Positions 7,725-16,899 of a DNA stretch of 64,000 nucleotides are shown here, piece after piece. The DNA lies in assembly GCF_021582875.1 (NCBI RefSeq), contig NZ_CP091138.1:2232001-2296000 (forward strand). Reading direction: 5' to 3'. The notes beneath the pieces are model-generated. The model worked only from the letters and a program-made list of their open reading frames with translations. It searched no databases and was not told the origin of the DNA. Both the position numbers and the translations under genes were made by a program. The stretch is from Microbacterium sp. KUDC0406. Lineage in GTDB: Bacteria; Actinomycetota; Actinomycetes; Actinomycetales; Microbacteriaceae. Numbering within the stretch: position 1 is the stretch's first letter; every line of letters starts with the position of its first letter.

Positions 7725-9064
7725 CTACTGTAACCCCTCGATGAGCGCGCTGTGGAATCGCTCCCCCCGTTCGAGAGCGGCGATCTCGACGCTCTCGTCG
7801 ACGCCGTGGATCGCCGCGCGCTGCGCGCTCGACATCTCCAGCGGCGCGAACCGGAACACCGAGGGCGAGAACCGGTGGAAGTGCCGCGAGTCGGTCGCCG
7901 CCATCATCACGTACGGGACGGCGGGGATGCCCGGATGCGACACCGCGAGCGCCCGCTCGAGCAGACCGAAAGCGGGGCTGTCGGTGCGCGATTCCGGTGA
8001 GGGCTCGCTCGCGTCGACGATGCGCACCGAGACCAGCTTGTCGGCGACGCGGCGGCGCACCCGCTCCGCCGCCTGCGCCGTCGTCTCGCCGAGGGCGATG
8101 CGCAGGTTGAGCGTCGCGGACGCCTGCGACGGGATGACGTTCGCGGCGGTGCCGCCGGACTGCATGGTCGCGGCGACCGTGGTGCGCACGAGGGCGGCGG
8201 GCTCGCCGCCGAGCGCCGCGAACACGCGAGCGGTGAGCCACGGGGCGGCGGCCAGGGCGCGAAGCAGGAGGCGTGCGGGGCCCTTCGCCCGGCCGGAGAG
8301 CTGATCGAGCATCCGGCTCACCGCCTTCGGCGTGCGCGCGCGGAACGTCGACGGGCCGAGCCGGTCGACCGCCCGCGCGACCCGGCGCACCGCCGTGACC
8401 GGGGGCGGCGTGGATGCATGGCCGCCGTCTCCGCGGGCGGACAGCTCGATCGTGGCGATGCCCTTCTCTCCACGCCGATCATCGCGGCGCTGCCGGGGAC
8501 GAACGGCAACGGGGCGTCGACCACGGCGCCACCCTCGTCGACGACCAGCCACGGCACGATCCCGCGCTCGCGGAATGCGGCGGCGATGGCCTCGGCCGCG
8601 TGCCCGTAGGTCTCCTCGTTGCCACCGAACGAGAGGTACACGTCACGTGCAGGCGTGAAACCGGCGGCGAGCAGGTTCTCCACGGCCTCGATCACGACGA
8701 TCAGCGGCCCCTTGTCGTCCAGGGCGCCCCTGCCGTAGACCGACCCGTCGGCGATGCGCCCGTCGAAGGGCGGATAGGTCCAGGGGTCGGTCTCGTCTAC
8801 GGGCACGACGTCGTAGTGCGCCATGAGCACGAGCGGCCCGTCGGATGCCTCGGCGCGGCCCTTCCATCGGAACAGCAGCCCGAACTCCGTGTGCCGTTCG
8901 AGAGCCAGGTGCTCGTGGGTCAGCGGATACAGCTCGGCGAGCAGGGCGACGAACGCCTCGAAGGGCTCGGCGCCGCGGCGGTCGAGCTCGGCCGACACCG
9001 TCGGCAGCTGGATCATGCGGGAGAGGCGTTCGGCGATGCCGGGGCGGGGTGGGACTTCGGACAT
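7725..9064 (-). pseudogene. M20-family peptidase/deacylase, frameshifted
   Basis: The reading frame breaks at about 8467-8470, where AMIGV and GEKGIATIELSARGDGG are out of frame. One extra base, for example a G in the GTGGAG run, restores a 446-aa protein. It shows M20 metal-binding motifs: LMAHYDVVPV, the acidic YGRGALDDKG, and GGNEETYGH with the catalytic Glu pair. The GDGGHAST dimerisation-domain region and the C-terminal ATDSRHFHRF histidine follow. Relatives are CPG2/ArgE-like or beta-Ala-dipeptidase-like zinc hydrolases. Both halves keep normal codon use, so an assembly error is more likely than real decay. Confidence 0.8.
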
Positions 9065-9094
9065 CTGGCCATCGTACGTCTGCGGTCTACCCCG

Positions 9095-9184
9095 CCGGTC
9101 GTTGAGCGAGCGAAGCGAGACGAAACGCTCTCAGGTCAGCCGGGGCGTTTCGTCTCGCTCCTTCGTCGCTCGCTCAACGACCGG
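9095..9184. repeat. Palindromic intergenic repeat, copy 1 (GTTGAGCGAGCG family)
   Basis: The left arm begins CCGGTCGTTGAGCGAGCG and continues through GACGAAACGC to 9128. The right arm (about 9142-9184) is its reverse complement, carrying a 7-base extra segment. It sits between the tails of the CstR-like gene and the start of the M20 gene, and could double as a terminator. A second copy is at 11352-11441. Confidence 0.8.
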
Positions 9185-9190
9185 AGCCGC

Positions 9191-9469
9191 TCACGCCAGG
9201 GTGAGGAAGAGCTTCTCCAACTCGGCGAGGTCCGGGGCATCCGCGTCGGCGCCGTCGGCCTCCGCCACGCATCTGCGCAGCGCGGTGCTGATCACCGCGA
9301 AGCCGGCGCGGTCGATCGCCTTGCCGACCGCGGCGAGCTGGATGACGACGTCGCGGCAGTCCGCGCCCGACTCCATGGCGTCGATGACACCGGTCAGCTG
9401 GCCGCGGGCGCGCTTGAGCCGGTTCATGGCCGCCTTCACGTCGTCATCGGTGGGATCCATCGCCGTCAT
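9191..9469 (-). CDS. CsoR/CstR-family repressor, CstR-like (no copper-site His)
   Basis: A 92-aa all-helical DUF156 repressor. CsoR senses Cu(I) through Cys-His-Cys. Here the two cysteines are kept with exact CsoR spacing (Cys38 and Cys67, 29 apart), but the histidine position between them (residue 63) is Ala. This Cys-x-Cys pattern is that of CstR, which senses persulfides. The ATG overlaps the stop of the upstream CoADR-rhodanese gene by 4 bases, so they are co-translated. It likely represses its own operon from the tandem operators at 11304-11341. Confidence 0.85.
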   Translation of the reverse strand: MTAMDPTDDDVKAAMNRLKRARGQLTGVIDAMESGADCRDVVIQLAAVGKAIDRAGFAVISTALRRCVAEADGADADAPDLAELEKLFLTLA

Positions 9470-11136
9470 GCGAACTCCTTCGTCGTCATCCGTACTCCGG
9501 CGCTCCAGGTGAGGTAGCCGCCGTCGAGGTTGCGCACCCGGCGACCGCGCTGCGCGAGCAGTCGCGCGGCAGTGTGACCGCGCTGGCCGACCTGGCAGTG
9601 CACGATCAGGTCGCCCTCGGGCAGATCCGCCGTGCGCAGGTCATCGACCGGAATGTGCACGCTGCCGGGGATCGATCCGGCGTCGTTCTCGGCGGCGGAT
9701 CGCACGTCGATCAGGGTCGCGCCGGATGCCAGCGCCTCGTAGAGCTCGTGCCACTGGATCGACGGGGTCAACCCGGTGGCGTTGTTGTCGGCGATGTAGC
9801 CGAGCATGTTCACCGCGTCCTTCGCCGAGCCGTACTGCGGTGCGTAGGCGAGTTCGAGGCGGCTCAGCCGTGACGCGGTCAGTCCCGCCTGCATGGCGGT
9901 CGCGATCACGTCGATCCGGCGGTCGGCGCCGTGTCGGCCGATCACCTGCGCGCCGAGGATGAGGTCGGTGCACGGGTCCACCAGCAGCTTCATCGTCAGC
10001 CGCTCCGCACCCGGGTAGTACCCGGCGTGGTCGGTCGGGTGCGCGTGGATGACGCGGTGCGGGCGTCCCTCATCGATCAGGCGGCGCTCGCTCCAGCCCA
10101 CCATCGCCACGGCGAGGTCGAAGACGCCGATGATCGCGACGCCGAGGGACGGCTCGCTCTCGTCCGGCATCCGGTCGAACAGCCCTTCTTCGGCCGCGAT
10201 CACGTCGGCGGCGATGCGACCGTGCCGGTTCGCCAGACCGGCCATCGTGACCAGCGTGGGCTGGCCCGAGACGGCGTCGAGCTTCTCGGCGGCGTCGCCG
10301 ACCGCGAGGATGCGGGGGTCTGCGGTGCGCTGGTGCCCGTCGACGGGTATGCCCCCGGTGACGCCCGGCTCGAGTCCGGCGGTGCGCAGCAGAGATGCTG
10401 CCGGGCGCACTCCGCGGGCGTCGATGACGATGTCGGCGGCGATCGTGCCGCCGTCGTCGAGGTGCACGCCATCGGCATCGATCGAGTTCACGGAGGTGCG
10501 GGTGCGCAGGTCGACGCCGTGCGCGCGCAGCTCGTCGACGACGAGGGCGGCCATCTCGGGGTCGAGTGGACTGAGCGGGTGCGGGCCGTGCTGCACGAGG
10601 GTGACGTCGAGTCCGCGACGCACCAGGTTGTCGACGGCCTCGAGACCGATGAATCCGCCGCCGGCGACCACGGCTGAACCGGATGCGCCGGCGGGCAGCG
10701 CGTCGAGCTCTGCGGTGATGCGGTCGACGTCGTCGATCGTGCGCAACGTGGCGACCGCGGGACCTCCGGCAGCATCGAACACGTCGACGGGCGCCGCGCC
10801 CGTGGCGAGGATCAGGTGGTCGTAGGGCTCGTCCGAGACCATGCCGGTTCGCACCTCCCGCACGGCGACGGTGCGGGCGTCCCGGTCGATCGAGACGACC
10901 TCGTGTCCTGTGCGCACGTCGAGGTCGAAGCGCGCGCGCAGCGATTCGGGCGTCTGCAGCAGCAGCGATCGCCTGTCGGCGATCACGCCGCCGACGTAGT
11001 ACGGCAGCCCGCAGTTCGCGAAGCTGACGTGGTCGCCCTGCTCGATGACGACGATCTCGGCACTCTCGTCGAGTCGCCGCAGTCGCGTGGCCGCAGACAT
11101 CCCGCCCGCGACGCCGCCCGCGATGATCACCCGCAT
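9466..11136 (-). CDS. CoA-disulfide reductase / NADH oxidase-type flavoprotein fused to rhodanese
   Basis: A 556-aa protein starting MRVIIAGGVAGG. Residues 1 to about 450 form a pyridine-nucleotide disulfide oxidoreductase: an FAD GxGxxG-type start, the redox Cys42 in SFANCGLPYYVGG, a second nucleotide fold VVAGGGFIGLEA, and the FAD site ILAVGDAAE. The C-terminal 90 residues are a rhodanese domain with catalytic Cys in VHCQVGQRG. This CoADR-RHD architecture reduces CoA persulfides or polysulfide with NAD(P)H. It sits between a zinc-ribbon micro-protein and a CstR-like repressor, supporting a sulfane-sulfur role. The start codon lies 1 base after the micro-protein stop. Confidence 0.9.
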   Translation of the reverse strand: MRVIIAGGVAGGMSAATRLRRLDESAEIVVIEQGDHVSFANCGLPYYVGGVIADRRSLLLQTPESLRARFDLDVRTGHEVVSIDRDARTVAVREVRTGMVSDEPYDHLILATGAAPVDVFDAAGGPAVATLRTIDDVDRITAELDALPAGASGSAVVAGGGFIGLEAVDNLVRRGLDVTLVQHGPHPLSPLDPEMAALVVDELRAHGVDLRTRTSVNSIDADGVHLDDGGTIAADIVIDARGVRPAASLLRTAGLEPGVTGGIPVDGHQRTADPRILAVGDAAEKLDAVSGQPTLVTMAGLANRHGRIAADVIAAEEGLFDRMPDESEPSLGVAIIGVFDLAVAMVGWSERRLIDEGRPHRVIHAHPTDHAGYYPGAERLTMKLLVDPCTDLILGAQVIGRHGADRRIDVIATAMQAGLTASRLSRLELAYAPQYGSAKDAVNMLGYIADNNATGLTPSIQWHELYEALASGATLIDVRSAAENDAGSIPGSVHIPVDDLRTADLPEGDLIVHCQVGQRGHTAARLLAQRGRRVRNLDGGYLTWSAGVRMTTKEFA

Positions 11137-11137
11137 G

Positions 11138-11305
11138 TCAGGCCCTTCCGAGCAGCTTGCCGAAGAATCCGGTCGGCGCCCGCTCATCGTCGTGCCCTGG
11201 GCACCACTGCGCCGCCGGCACCGTCTTCTTCACGCTGTCGACGTGCTGGCCGCAGCCTGCCCACGTCGTCTTCCCGCACGTCTTGCACGTCACCGCTCTG
11301 CACAT
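11138..11305 (-). CDS. Zinc-ribbon-like micro-protein (55 aa), first gene of sulfur operon
   Basis: A 55-residue ORF starts MCRAVTCKTCGKTTWAGCG and has further Cys and His residues (QWCPGHDD), ending FFGKLLGRA. Two CxxC-type pairs plus CPGH suggest a small metal or sulfur binding knuckle. No strong Shine-Dalgarno is seen. The start codon overlaps the first operator palindrome, so the transcript may have little or no leader. It is followed after one base by the CoADR-rhodanese gene. Its function is unknown; position and cysteines suggest a persulfide carrier or metal sensor (inference). Confidence 0.75.
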   Translation of the reverse strand: MCRAVTCKTCGKTTWAGCGQHVDSVKKTVPAAQWCPGHDDERAPTGFFGKLLGRA

Positions 11306-11341
11306 ACCCCGAGGGTATCAGGCATACCCCTGGGGGTATGC
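11304..11341. promoter_or_regulatory. Two tandem CsoR/CstR-type operators
   Basis: Site 1, ATACCCCGAGGGTAT (11304-11318), has 6-base arms. Site 2, GCATACCCCTGGGGGTATGC (11322-11341), is a perfect 20-base palindrome. Both fit the ATACCC...GGGTAT operators of the CsoR family. They cover the 5' end of the three-gene operon, including the micro-protein start codon. Confidence 0.85.
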
Positions 11342-11351
11342 CTGGAGCCCG

Positions 11352-11441
11352 CCGGTTGTTGAGCGAGCGACGAAGGAGCGAGACGAAACGGTCTCAGACC
11401 GGCCGAGGCGTTTCGTCTCGCTTCGCTCGCTCACCGACCGG
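11352..11441. repeat. Palindromic intergenic repeat, copy 2 (GTTGAGCGAGCG family)
   Basis: The left arm is CCGGTTGTTGAGCGAGCGAC continuing to GACGAAACG (11390). The right arm, about 11408-11441, ends CTCACCGACCGG. In copy 1 the 7-base extra segment is in the right arm; here it is in the left arm, so the two elements are in opposite orientation. The right arm contains the thrC stop codon (11431). Confidence 0.8.
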
Positions 11442-12845
11442 GGGCTCGCAGCGCGTTGGCCTCGATGAACGCGCGCAATGCCTGCTCGTCGTCGGGAAGC
11501 TCGGTGACGTGCTGCGGCGCCGCGAGCATCTCGCGCAGTTCGGGCGAGTAGTCCAGCTCGACGCCGATCGCCTCGGCGATCGTCTCGGCGAACTTCTGGG
11601 GCTTGGCGGTCTCGAGCACCAGCATCGGCACACCGTCCTCGACGTGCTCGCGAGCGATCCGAACACCGTCGGCGGTGTGCGGGTCGATGATCTCGCCGGT
11701 CGCCTCGTGCACCGCCTTGATGGTGGCGAGCCGGTCGGCGTGCGTCGAAGTGCCGCTCACGATGCCGAACTCGCTCTCGAAGCGCGGCTGCTCGGCCGAC
11801 AGGTCGAAGAAGCCCTGGCGGTCGAGGTCCGCCCACAGCTCCTTCACGCGCGCGGCGTCGCGTCCGACGACGGCGTAGATGAACCGCTCCAGGTTCGACG
11901 CCTTCGAGATGTCCATCGACGGGCTCGACGTGGCGAGCGTGTCGGCGGCCGACCGCGGACGGTAGATCCCGGTGCGGAAGAACTCGTCGAGCACGTTGTT
12001 CTCGTTCGCGGCGAGCACCAGCCGGCGCACCGGCAGGCCCATCCGCTTCGCCCAGAAGCCCGAGAGGATGTTGCCGAAGTTGCCCGAGGGCACCGTGAAC
12101 GAGACCTCGGTCGGGCCCATCGCGTCGGTGGCCCGCAGCCACGCCCAGAAGTAGTAGACGATCTGCGCGGTGATGCGCGCGAGGTTGATCGAGTTGACCG
12201 CGCCGAGGCTCAGGCTGCGCTTGAACGGCACGTCGCCGGCGAGCGCCTTCACCAGGTTCTGGCAGTCGTCGAACACGCCCTCGATGGCGATGTTGTGCAC
12301 GTTCTCGTCGGCGAGCGAGTACATCTGCGCGCGCTGGAAGGCGCTCATCCGCCCCTGCGGCGAGAGCATGAACACCGCGACGCGCTCCTTGCCGCGCAGC
12401 GCGTGCTCGGCGGCCGATCCGGTGTCGCCCGAGGTCGCACCCACGACGTTCAGCACGCCGTCGTTGCGCTCCAGCACGTACTCCATGACCTGGCCGAGGA
12501 ACTGCATCGCCATGTCCTTGAACGCCAGAGTCGGCCCCTCACTGAGGCCGACGAGCGTGAGGCCGCCGTCGATCGGGCGCAGTGGCACGATGTCCGCCGG
12601 GAAGCCGGCGTAGGCGTCGCGGTCATGCGCGCCAGGTCCTCGCGCGGGATGTCGGTGGCGAACAGCCCGAGCACCTCGGCCGCGAGCTCCGGGTAGGAAA
12701 GACGACGCCAGGATGCCAGGGTGCCGGCATCCACGTGCGGCAGTGCCTGCGGGACCGCGAGCCCGCCATCGGTGGCGAGACCCTCGAGCAGCGTCTCGGA
12801 GTACGGCAGCGGCTCCATGCCGCCGCGGGTGGAGATGAACTGCAC
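11431..12845 (-). pseudogene. thrC: Threonine synthase, frameshifted
   Basis: PLP-dependent threonine synthase, last step from O-phosphohomoserine to threonine. The first segment starts MQFISTRGG and runs to DLARMT. The frame then breaks at about 12621, and one added C restores RDAYAGFPADIVPLRPIDGG, giving 471 aa, the usual long-form length. Visible landmarks are the PLP lysine in EGPTLAFKDMAMQF, GATSGDTGSAAEHA and FTVPSGNFGNILSGFWAKRM. Everything else is intact and this is normally an essential biosynthetic gene, so an assembly indel is the likely cause. It is not next to hom or thrB in this window. Confidence 0.85.
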
Positions 12846-13001
12846 GGGGACTCCTCGGGGTCGCGAACCCCTATTGTCTCAGGATCCCGGGCGCGCCGAG
12901 GCCGCGTGACACGACCACGACGCGCCCCGTGGCGCGAGACGGCTCGCCCGCGTGTCAACCCCGTGCCCTCGGCACGTCGTCCCGCCTATCGTGATGCGAC
13001 G

Positions 13002-14135
13002 ATGCACAGCAGCGAGCAGGCCGGCGGAGCCCGGGGACGGTGGTCGCGGATCGCGACCGGCATCGGGGGTGCCGTGCACCAGGCCGTGCGTCCCGCCCGC
13101 CTCCTGATCGCGGTGAAGACCGCGCTCGCGGTCGCGGCCGCCTGGCTCATCGCCCCGCTGATGCCCGGCATCACCGACGACTACCCGTACTACGCACCCC
13201 TCGGCGCGCTGATCAGCATGTACCCGACGCTGATGACCTCGCTGCGTTCGAGCCTGCAGACGCTTCTGGGCCTGGGCGTCGGCGTCGGCATCGCCGCACT
13301 CGTCGTCCTCACCGCCGGTCCCAGCGTGTGGACCCTCGCCGCCGCCACCGCGCTCGGCGTGCTCGTCTCCGGCACAGGATGGTTCGGCGCCGGCAAGGAG
13401 TACATCCCCGTGGCGGCGCTGTTCGTGCTCATCGTCGGCGGCGCCGACGCCGAGGACTATTCACTGGGGTACGTCCTGCAGACCGTGGTCGGCGTCGCCG
13501 TGGGACTGATCGTGAATGTGCTCATCCCTCCCGCGCCACTCGTCGCCGAGGCACGCGCGCGCATCGACGAGTTCTCGCGCACCCTCTCGTCGCACCTGCA
13601 CGCGATCGGTGACGCGGTCGCCGTGTCCTGGCCGCCGGAGGACCGCACCTGGGTCCGTGACGCGACCGCGCTGGCGGCGACCGCACGCGCACTGCGGGAG
13701 GCACTGTCCGACGCCGATGAGAGCCGGCGGGGCAATCCGCGCGCCCGGGGGCATCACGCCGACACCCAGGGTGAGCACGACCGGCTGGAGACGCTGGACG
13801 ATGTGGCGCATCAGATCCGGGACATCTCCGGATGCCTCGGCGACACGATCTGGTCCCGCCCCGGAGCCCTGCCCCTCGAGCCCGACCTCGTCTCGCCGCT
13901 GGCGAGTGCGTGTCACGCCGTGGCCGAGGTGCTGGTCGCCGACGACGATGAGAGCGACGAGCGCCGGGCGGACGCGCAGGCGCAGGTCGACCGTCTGCTC
14001 CGCGTCGTGCACGACAGCAGTCTCGGCACGCGCACCGTGACAGGACCGGGAGTGCTGACGGCCATGCACCTGAATCGGATCCTCATCCTGCTGTCTCCGG
14101 CGACGGCAGACGGCAGCGCTCAGTCCCGCACGTAG
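13002..14135 (+). CDS. FUSC-family membrane protein (aromatic acid exporter-like)
   Basis: A 377-aa protein beginning MHSSEQAGG. Residues about 30-170 contain five to six transmembrane helices with the FUSC hallmark of closely spaced hydrophobic pairs (LLIAVKTALAVAAAWLIA, LGVGVGIAALVVLTA). A long charged cytosolic region follows (170-377, EARARIDEFSRTLSSHLHAI). FUSC proteins resemble the membrane half of the p-hydroxybenzoate efflux pump AaeB, but most actinobacterial members have no known substrate. The 3' end overlaps the convergent reductase gene by 16 bases. Confidence 0.75.
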   Translation: MHSSEQAGGARGRWSRIATGIGGAVHQAVRPARLLIAVKTALAVAAAWLIAPLMPGITDDYPYYAPLGALISMYPTLMTSLRSSLQTLLGLGVGVGIAALVVLTAGPSVWTLAAATALGVLVSGTGWFGAGKEYIPVAALFVLIVGGADAEDYSLGYVLQTVVGVAVGLIVNVLIPPAPLVAEARARIDEFSRTLSSHLHAIGDAVAVSWPPEDRTWVRDATALAATARALREALSDADESRRGNPRARGHHADTQGEHDRLETLDDVAHQIRDISGCLGDTIWSRPGALPLEPDLVSPLASACHAVAEVLVADDDESDERRADAQAQVDRLLRVVHDSSLGTRTVTGPGVLTAMHLNRILILLSPATADGSAQSRT

Positions 14136-14851
14136 TGCAGGAGCAGTTCGTCGCCGGAGCGCAGCACGGAGGCCAGGCGCATGTCCGTCGGGACGGACGG
14201 AGATCCGGCCACGATGCGGCCGGAGGCGCCGCCCTCCAGGGTCGGTGCGAGCGTCAGGTGCAGCGCATCCACCGCACCTGCGGCGAGGAACGAGCCGAAG
14301 ACGTGCGGGCCGCCTTCGCCGTGCACGCCTCGGAGCCCGCGGTCTGCGAGCTCGGCCCGCACCCGAAGCGGATCGACGTCGCCCGCTCCGCACACGATCA
14401 CGTCGGCGACATCCGCAAACTCCCCGGCCCGCGCTTCCGCGACCGTGCACACGATCGGCCGCACCGGAGCCTCCGTGAAGATCGGCGACGCGGGATCGAG
14501 CCGCAGGCTGCGTGAGATCAGCACGAAGACCGGATGCGGCGGCATCCCGCGCTCCCGGCGCCATGCGACGGACGCGTCATCGAGGCGCATCGCACCGTAT
14601 CCCTCGATGCGCGCGGTGCCCGCGCCGAGCAGGATCGCGTCGGCCGGACGGCGCAGCAGGCCGAACAGCCGGCGATCCGCGGCATCCCCGAGCGCGCCGG
14701 AGCGACCGTCGCGGGTGGCCGCGCCGTCGATCGAGGCGATGAAGTTCATCCGCAGCCAGTCGCGGCCCTCAGGCATCGCGGTCAGCGCGAGCAGCGCGTC
14801 GTCGTCGAGTCCGGATGCCGGGTTCGGCCAGAGCAGGTCCACGTCAGACAT
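14120..14851 (-). CDS. Pyrimidine reductase family protein (RibD C-terminal-like)
   Basis: A 243-aa, DHFR-fold reductase of the RibD_C family, with the substrate-site sequence MNFIASIDGAATRDGRSG at about 35-52, the NADPH-binding ILLGAGTARIEGYG, and GEGGPHVFGSFL near 180. The deaminase half of RibD is absent. It overlaps the FolP-like gene by 8 bases in an operon with folE. A lone mycobacterial RibD-like protein (Rv2671) has dihydrofolate reductase activity, so a pterin role here is a reasonable inference. The default riboflavin role is less supported by context. Confidence 0.8.
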   Translation of the reverse strand: MSDVDLLWPNPASGLDDDALLALTAMPEGRDWLRMNFIASIDGAATRDGRSGALGDAADRRLFGLLRRPADAILLGAGTARIEGYGAMRLDDASVAWRRERGMPPHPVFVLISRSLRLDPASPIFTEAPVRPIVCTVAEARAGEFADVADVIVCGAGDVDPLRVRAELADRGLRGVHGEGGPHVFGSFLAAGAVDALHLTLAPTLEGGASGRIVAGSPSVPTDMRLASVLRSGDELLLHYVRD

Positions 14852-15743
14852 TGTGCGTCGGATGCGTGTTGTGCTCCAGCCGCACCGGCGGACGCCAGCC
14901 CAGGATCGCCTCGGTCATCCGCACCGCGTCGACGGTCTGCGCCACGTCATGCATCCGCACGATCCGTGCTCCGCCGAGGATGCAGGCGGTCATCGCCGCG
15001 AGCGATCCCGCCTGCCGCTCGCCCTGCGGCCGGTCGATCGACTCGCCGATGAAGTCCTTGTTCGACACGGCGACCAGCAGCGGCAGTCCGATGTCGGCGA
15101 TCTCCGGCAGCCGACGGGTGATCTCGAGCGAGTGCAGCGTGTTCTTGTCGAGATCGTGGCCGGGGTCGATGATGATCCGCTCGGGAGGCACGCCGGCCGA
15201 TGCCGCCCGCGCGATCCGCTCGAGCAGGAAGGCGCGCACCTCGGCCACCACATCGCCGAAGTGCGCGGCCGGCTTCTCGGCGCGCGGCGGCCCGACGCTG
15301 TGCGTGATCACGACGTGCGCATCGCTGCCGGCGACGACGCCGGCCATGCGCGGGTCGCCCAGTCCACTGGTGTCATTGATGACCGCGGCGCCCGCGTCGA
15401 TCGCGGCTTCGGCGACGGTGGCGGAGTTCGTGTCGACGGAGATCACCACGCCGGCATCCGAGTCGGCGATCGCCCGGACGACCGGCACCACTCGGTCGAT
15501 CTCCTCCCGCACCGAGACCGCGGGACCGCGTCCGAACGGCACGCCGCCGACATCGACCCAGTCCGCGCCCAGCCCGGCGGCGCGGAGTGCGCTCGCGACG
15601 GCGCGATCCAGAGCGAAGTTCGCCCCGCTGTCCGAGAACGAGTCGGGCGTGCGGTTCACGACCGCCATCACCGCGACCTGACGATCGAAGTCGAAGGTGC
15701 GCCCGCCGATGCGGCGGATCCCGGTCTGAACCGCCGCCGTCAT
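14844..15743 (-). CDS. Dihydropteroate synthase-like protein, FolP2 type
   Basis: A 299-aa TIM-barrel pterin-binding protein. Pterin-site residues are kept: VVNRTPDSFSDSG near 28-40, ISVDTNS, INDTSG, IIDPGHDLDKN, the lysine in SNKDFIG and RMHDV. However, the pABA-loop motif of true dihydropteroate synthases (GGxSTRPG) is replaced by GGVPFGRGPAV. This is the hallmark of FolP2 proteins, whose mycobacterial member is reported to lack synthase activity. It starts with a 4-base overlap with the FAD oxidoreductase and runs into the RibD-like gene. I call it a paralogue of uncertain function rather than the main folP. Confidence 0.8.
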   Translation of the reverse strand: MTAAVQTGIRRIGGRTFDFDRQVAVMAVVNRTPDSFSDSGANFALDRAVASALRAAGLGADWVDVGGVPFGRGPAVSVREEIDRVVPVVRAIADSDAGVVISVDTNSATVAEAAIDAGAAVINDTSGLGDPRMAGVVAGSDAHVVITHSVGPPRAEKPAAHFGDVVAEVRAFLLERIARAASAGVPPERIIIDPGHDLDKNTLHSLEITRRLPEIADIGLPLLVAVSNKDFIGESIDRPQGERQAGSLAAMTACILGGARIVRMHDVAQTVDAVRMTEAILGWRPPVRLEHNTHPTHNV

Positions 15744-16861
15744 CGCGCCGTCCCCACGCTGTCGCGCACCGCGTCCGAGGCGTCCCAGTCGTTCGCCTGC
15801 ATGGCGGCGACCACCGTTCCGTCCGAGACCCAGTACGCCCGGAACGCTCCACCGTTCGCGGCATCCGTGTCGCCGTCGACCTCGACGCGGTCGTAGCCCT
15901 CGGGACCGACGCTGCCGAAGTACTCCATGCCGAGGTCGTACTGGTCGGTGAAGAAGTACGGCAGGTGCGTGTACTGCTCGCCAGCGCCGAGCAGGTTGTG
16001 CGCGGCGACCTTGCCCTGCTCGATCGCGGTGTCCCAGTGCTCGACGCGGATGCGTCGACCCAGCACCGGATGATCGTGGTTCGCGACGTCGCCGATCGCG
16101 TAGATGTCCGGATCCGAGGTGCGCAACGTCGCGTCGACGAGGATGCCGTTGTCGGTGGCGAGCCCCGCGGCCTCAGCCAGCTCGGTGTCGGGCGCGGCAC
16201 CGACCCCCACGACGAGCACGTCCGCGGCGGACATCTCGTCCTCCGTGACGGAGGTGCTCAGCCGCAGATCGACGCCGTGCGCCCGGTGCAGGTCGGCGAA
16301 CACCGTCGCGACCTCGGGCCCCAGCACCCGCACCAGCGGCAGGTCCGCGACCTCGTACACGGTGACATCGGCACCGGCGATCCGTGCAGCGGCGGCGACC
16401 TCGAGTCCGATCCAGCCGGCGCCGACGATCACGACCTTCGCACTCGGGACCAGGCGCTCCTTCAGCCCGGCGCTGTCCTCCATGGTGCGCAGGTACACCG
16501 GCGAGGCGACGCGATCGGCGACGTCGAAGCGCCGCGGCTGCGCACCGGTGGCGATGAGCAGCCTGTCGTAGTGCACGACCTCGTCGCCCGCCGTGACCGT
16601 GTGCGCGACAGGGTCGATCGCGGTCACGCGGGTGCCGGTGCGCAGCTGCACGTCGTGCTCGCCGTACCAGGCCTCGTCGTGCACGAGTGCGGCGTCGACG
16701 CCCTTCTTGCCCAGCAGCACGTCCTTCGACAGCGGCGGGCGCTCGTAGGGCGGATGCTTCTCCGCAGCGAACACCACGAGCTCACCGTCGTACCCCTTCT
16801 CGCGCAGCTCCGTGACGGCGGTGCCGGCGGCGAGCCCGCCGCCGATGATCACGATGGTCAT
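15740..16861 (-). CDS. FAD-dependent NAD(P)H oxidoreductase (ferredoxin-reductase-like)
   Basis: A 373-aa two-dinucleotide-fold flavoenzyme. It has the FAD fold VIIGGGLAAGTAVTEL at the N-terminus, PYERPPLSKDVLLG as in putidaredoxin/rhodocoxin reductases, the NAD fold VIVGAGWIGLEVAAAA, and the FAD site DIYAIGDVAN. It ends in a reductase C-terminal-like segment. Such enzymes pass electrons from NAD(P)H to ferredoxins or other acceptors. No ferredoxin gene is adjacent. Its place between folE and a FolP2-like gene suggests it serves a pterin-related redox reaction (inference). Confidence 0.85.
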   Translation of the reverse strand: MTIVIIGGGLAAGTAVTELREKGYDGELVVFAAEKHPPYERPPLSKDVLLGKKGVDAALVHDEAWYGEHDVQLRTGTRVTAIDPVAHTVTAGDEVVHYDRLLIATGAQPRRFDVADRVASPVYLRTMEDSAGLKERLVPSAKVVIVGAGWIGLEVAAAARIAGADVTVYEVADLPLVRVLGPEVATVFADLHRAHGVDLRLSTSVTEDEMSAADVLVVGVGAAPDTELAEAAGLATDNGILVDATLRTSDPDIYAIGDVANHDHPVLGRRIRVEHWDTAIEQGKVAAHNLLGAGEQYTHLPYFFTDQYDLGMEYFGSVGPEGYDRVEVDGDTDAANGGAFRAYWVSDGTVVAAMQANDWDASDAVRDSVGTAR

Positions 16862-16899
16862 GAGATTCCCTTCTTCAGATCCGGATGCGGGTGGATGCG

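Noticed and set aside
10816..12696. 626-codon open frame on the plus strand
   Set aside because: Crosses both the CoADR gene and thrC on the other strand and has no recognisable motif.
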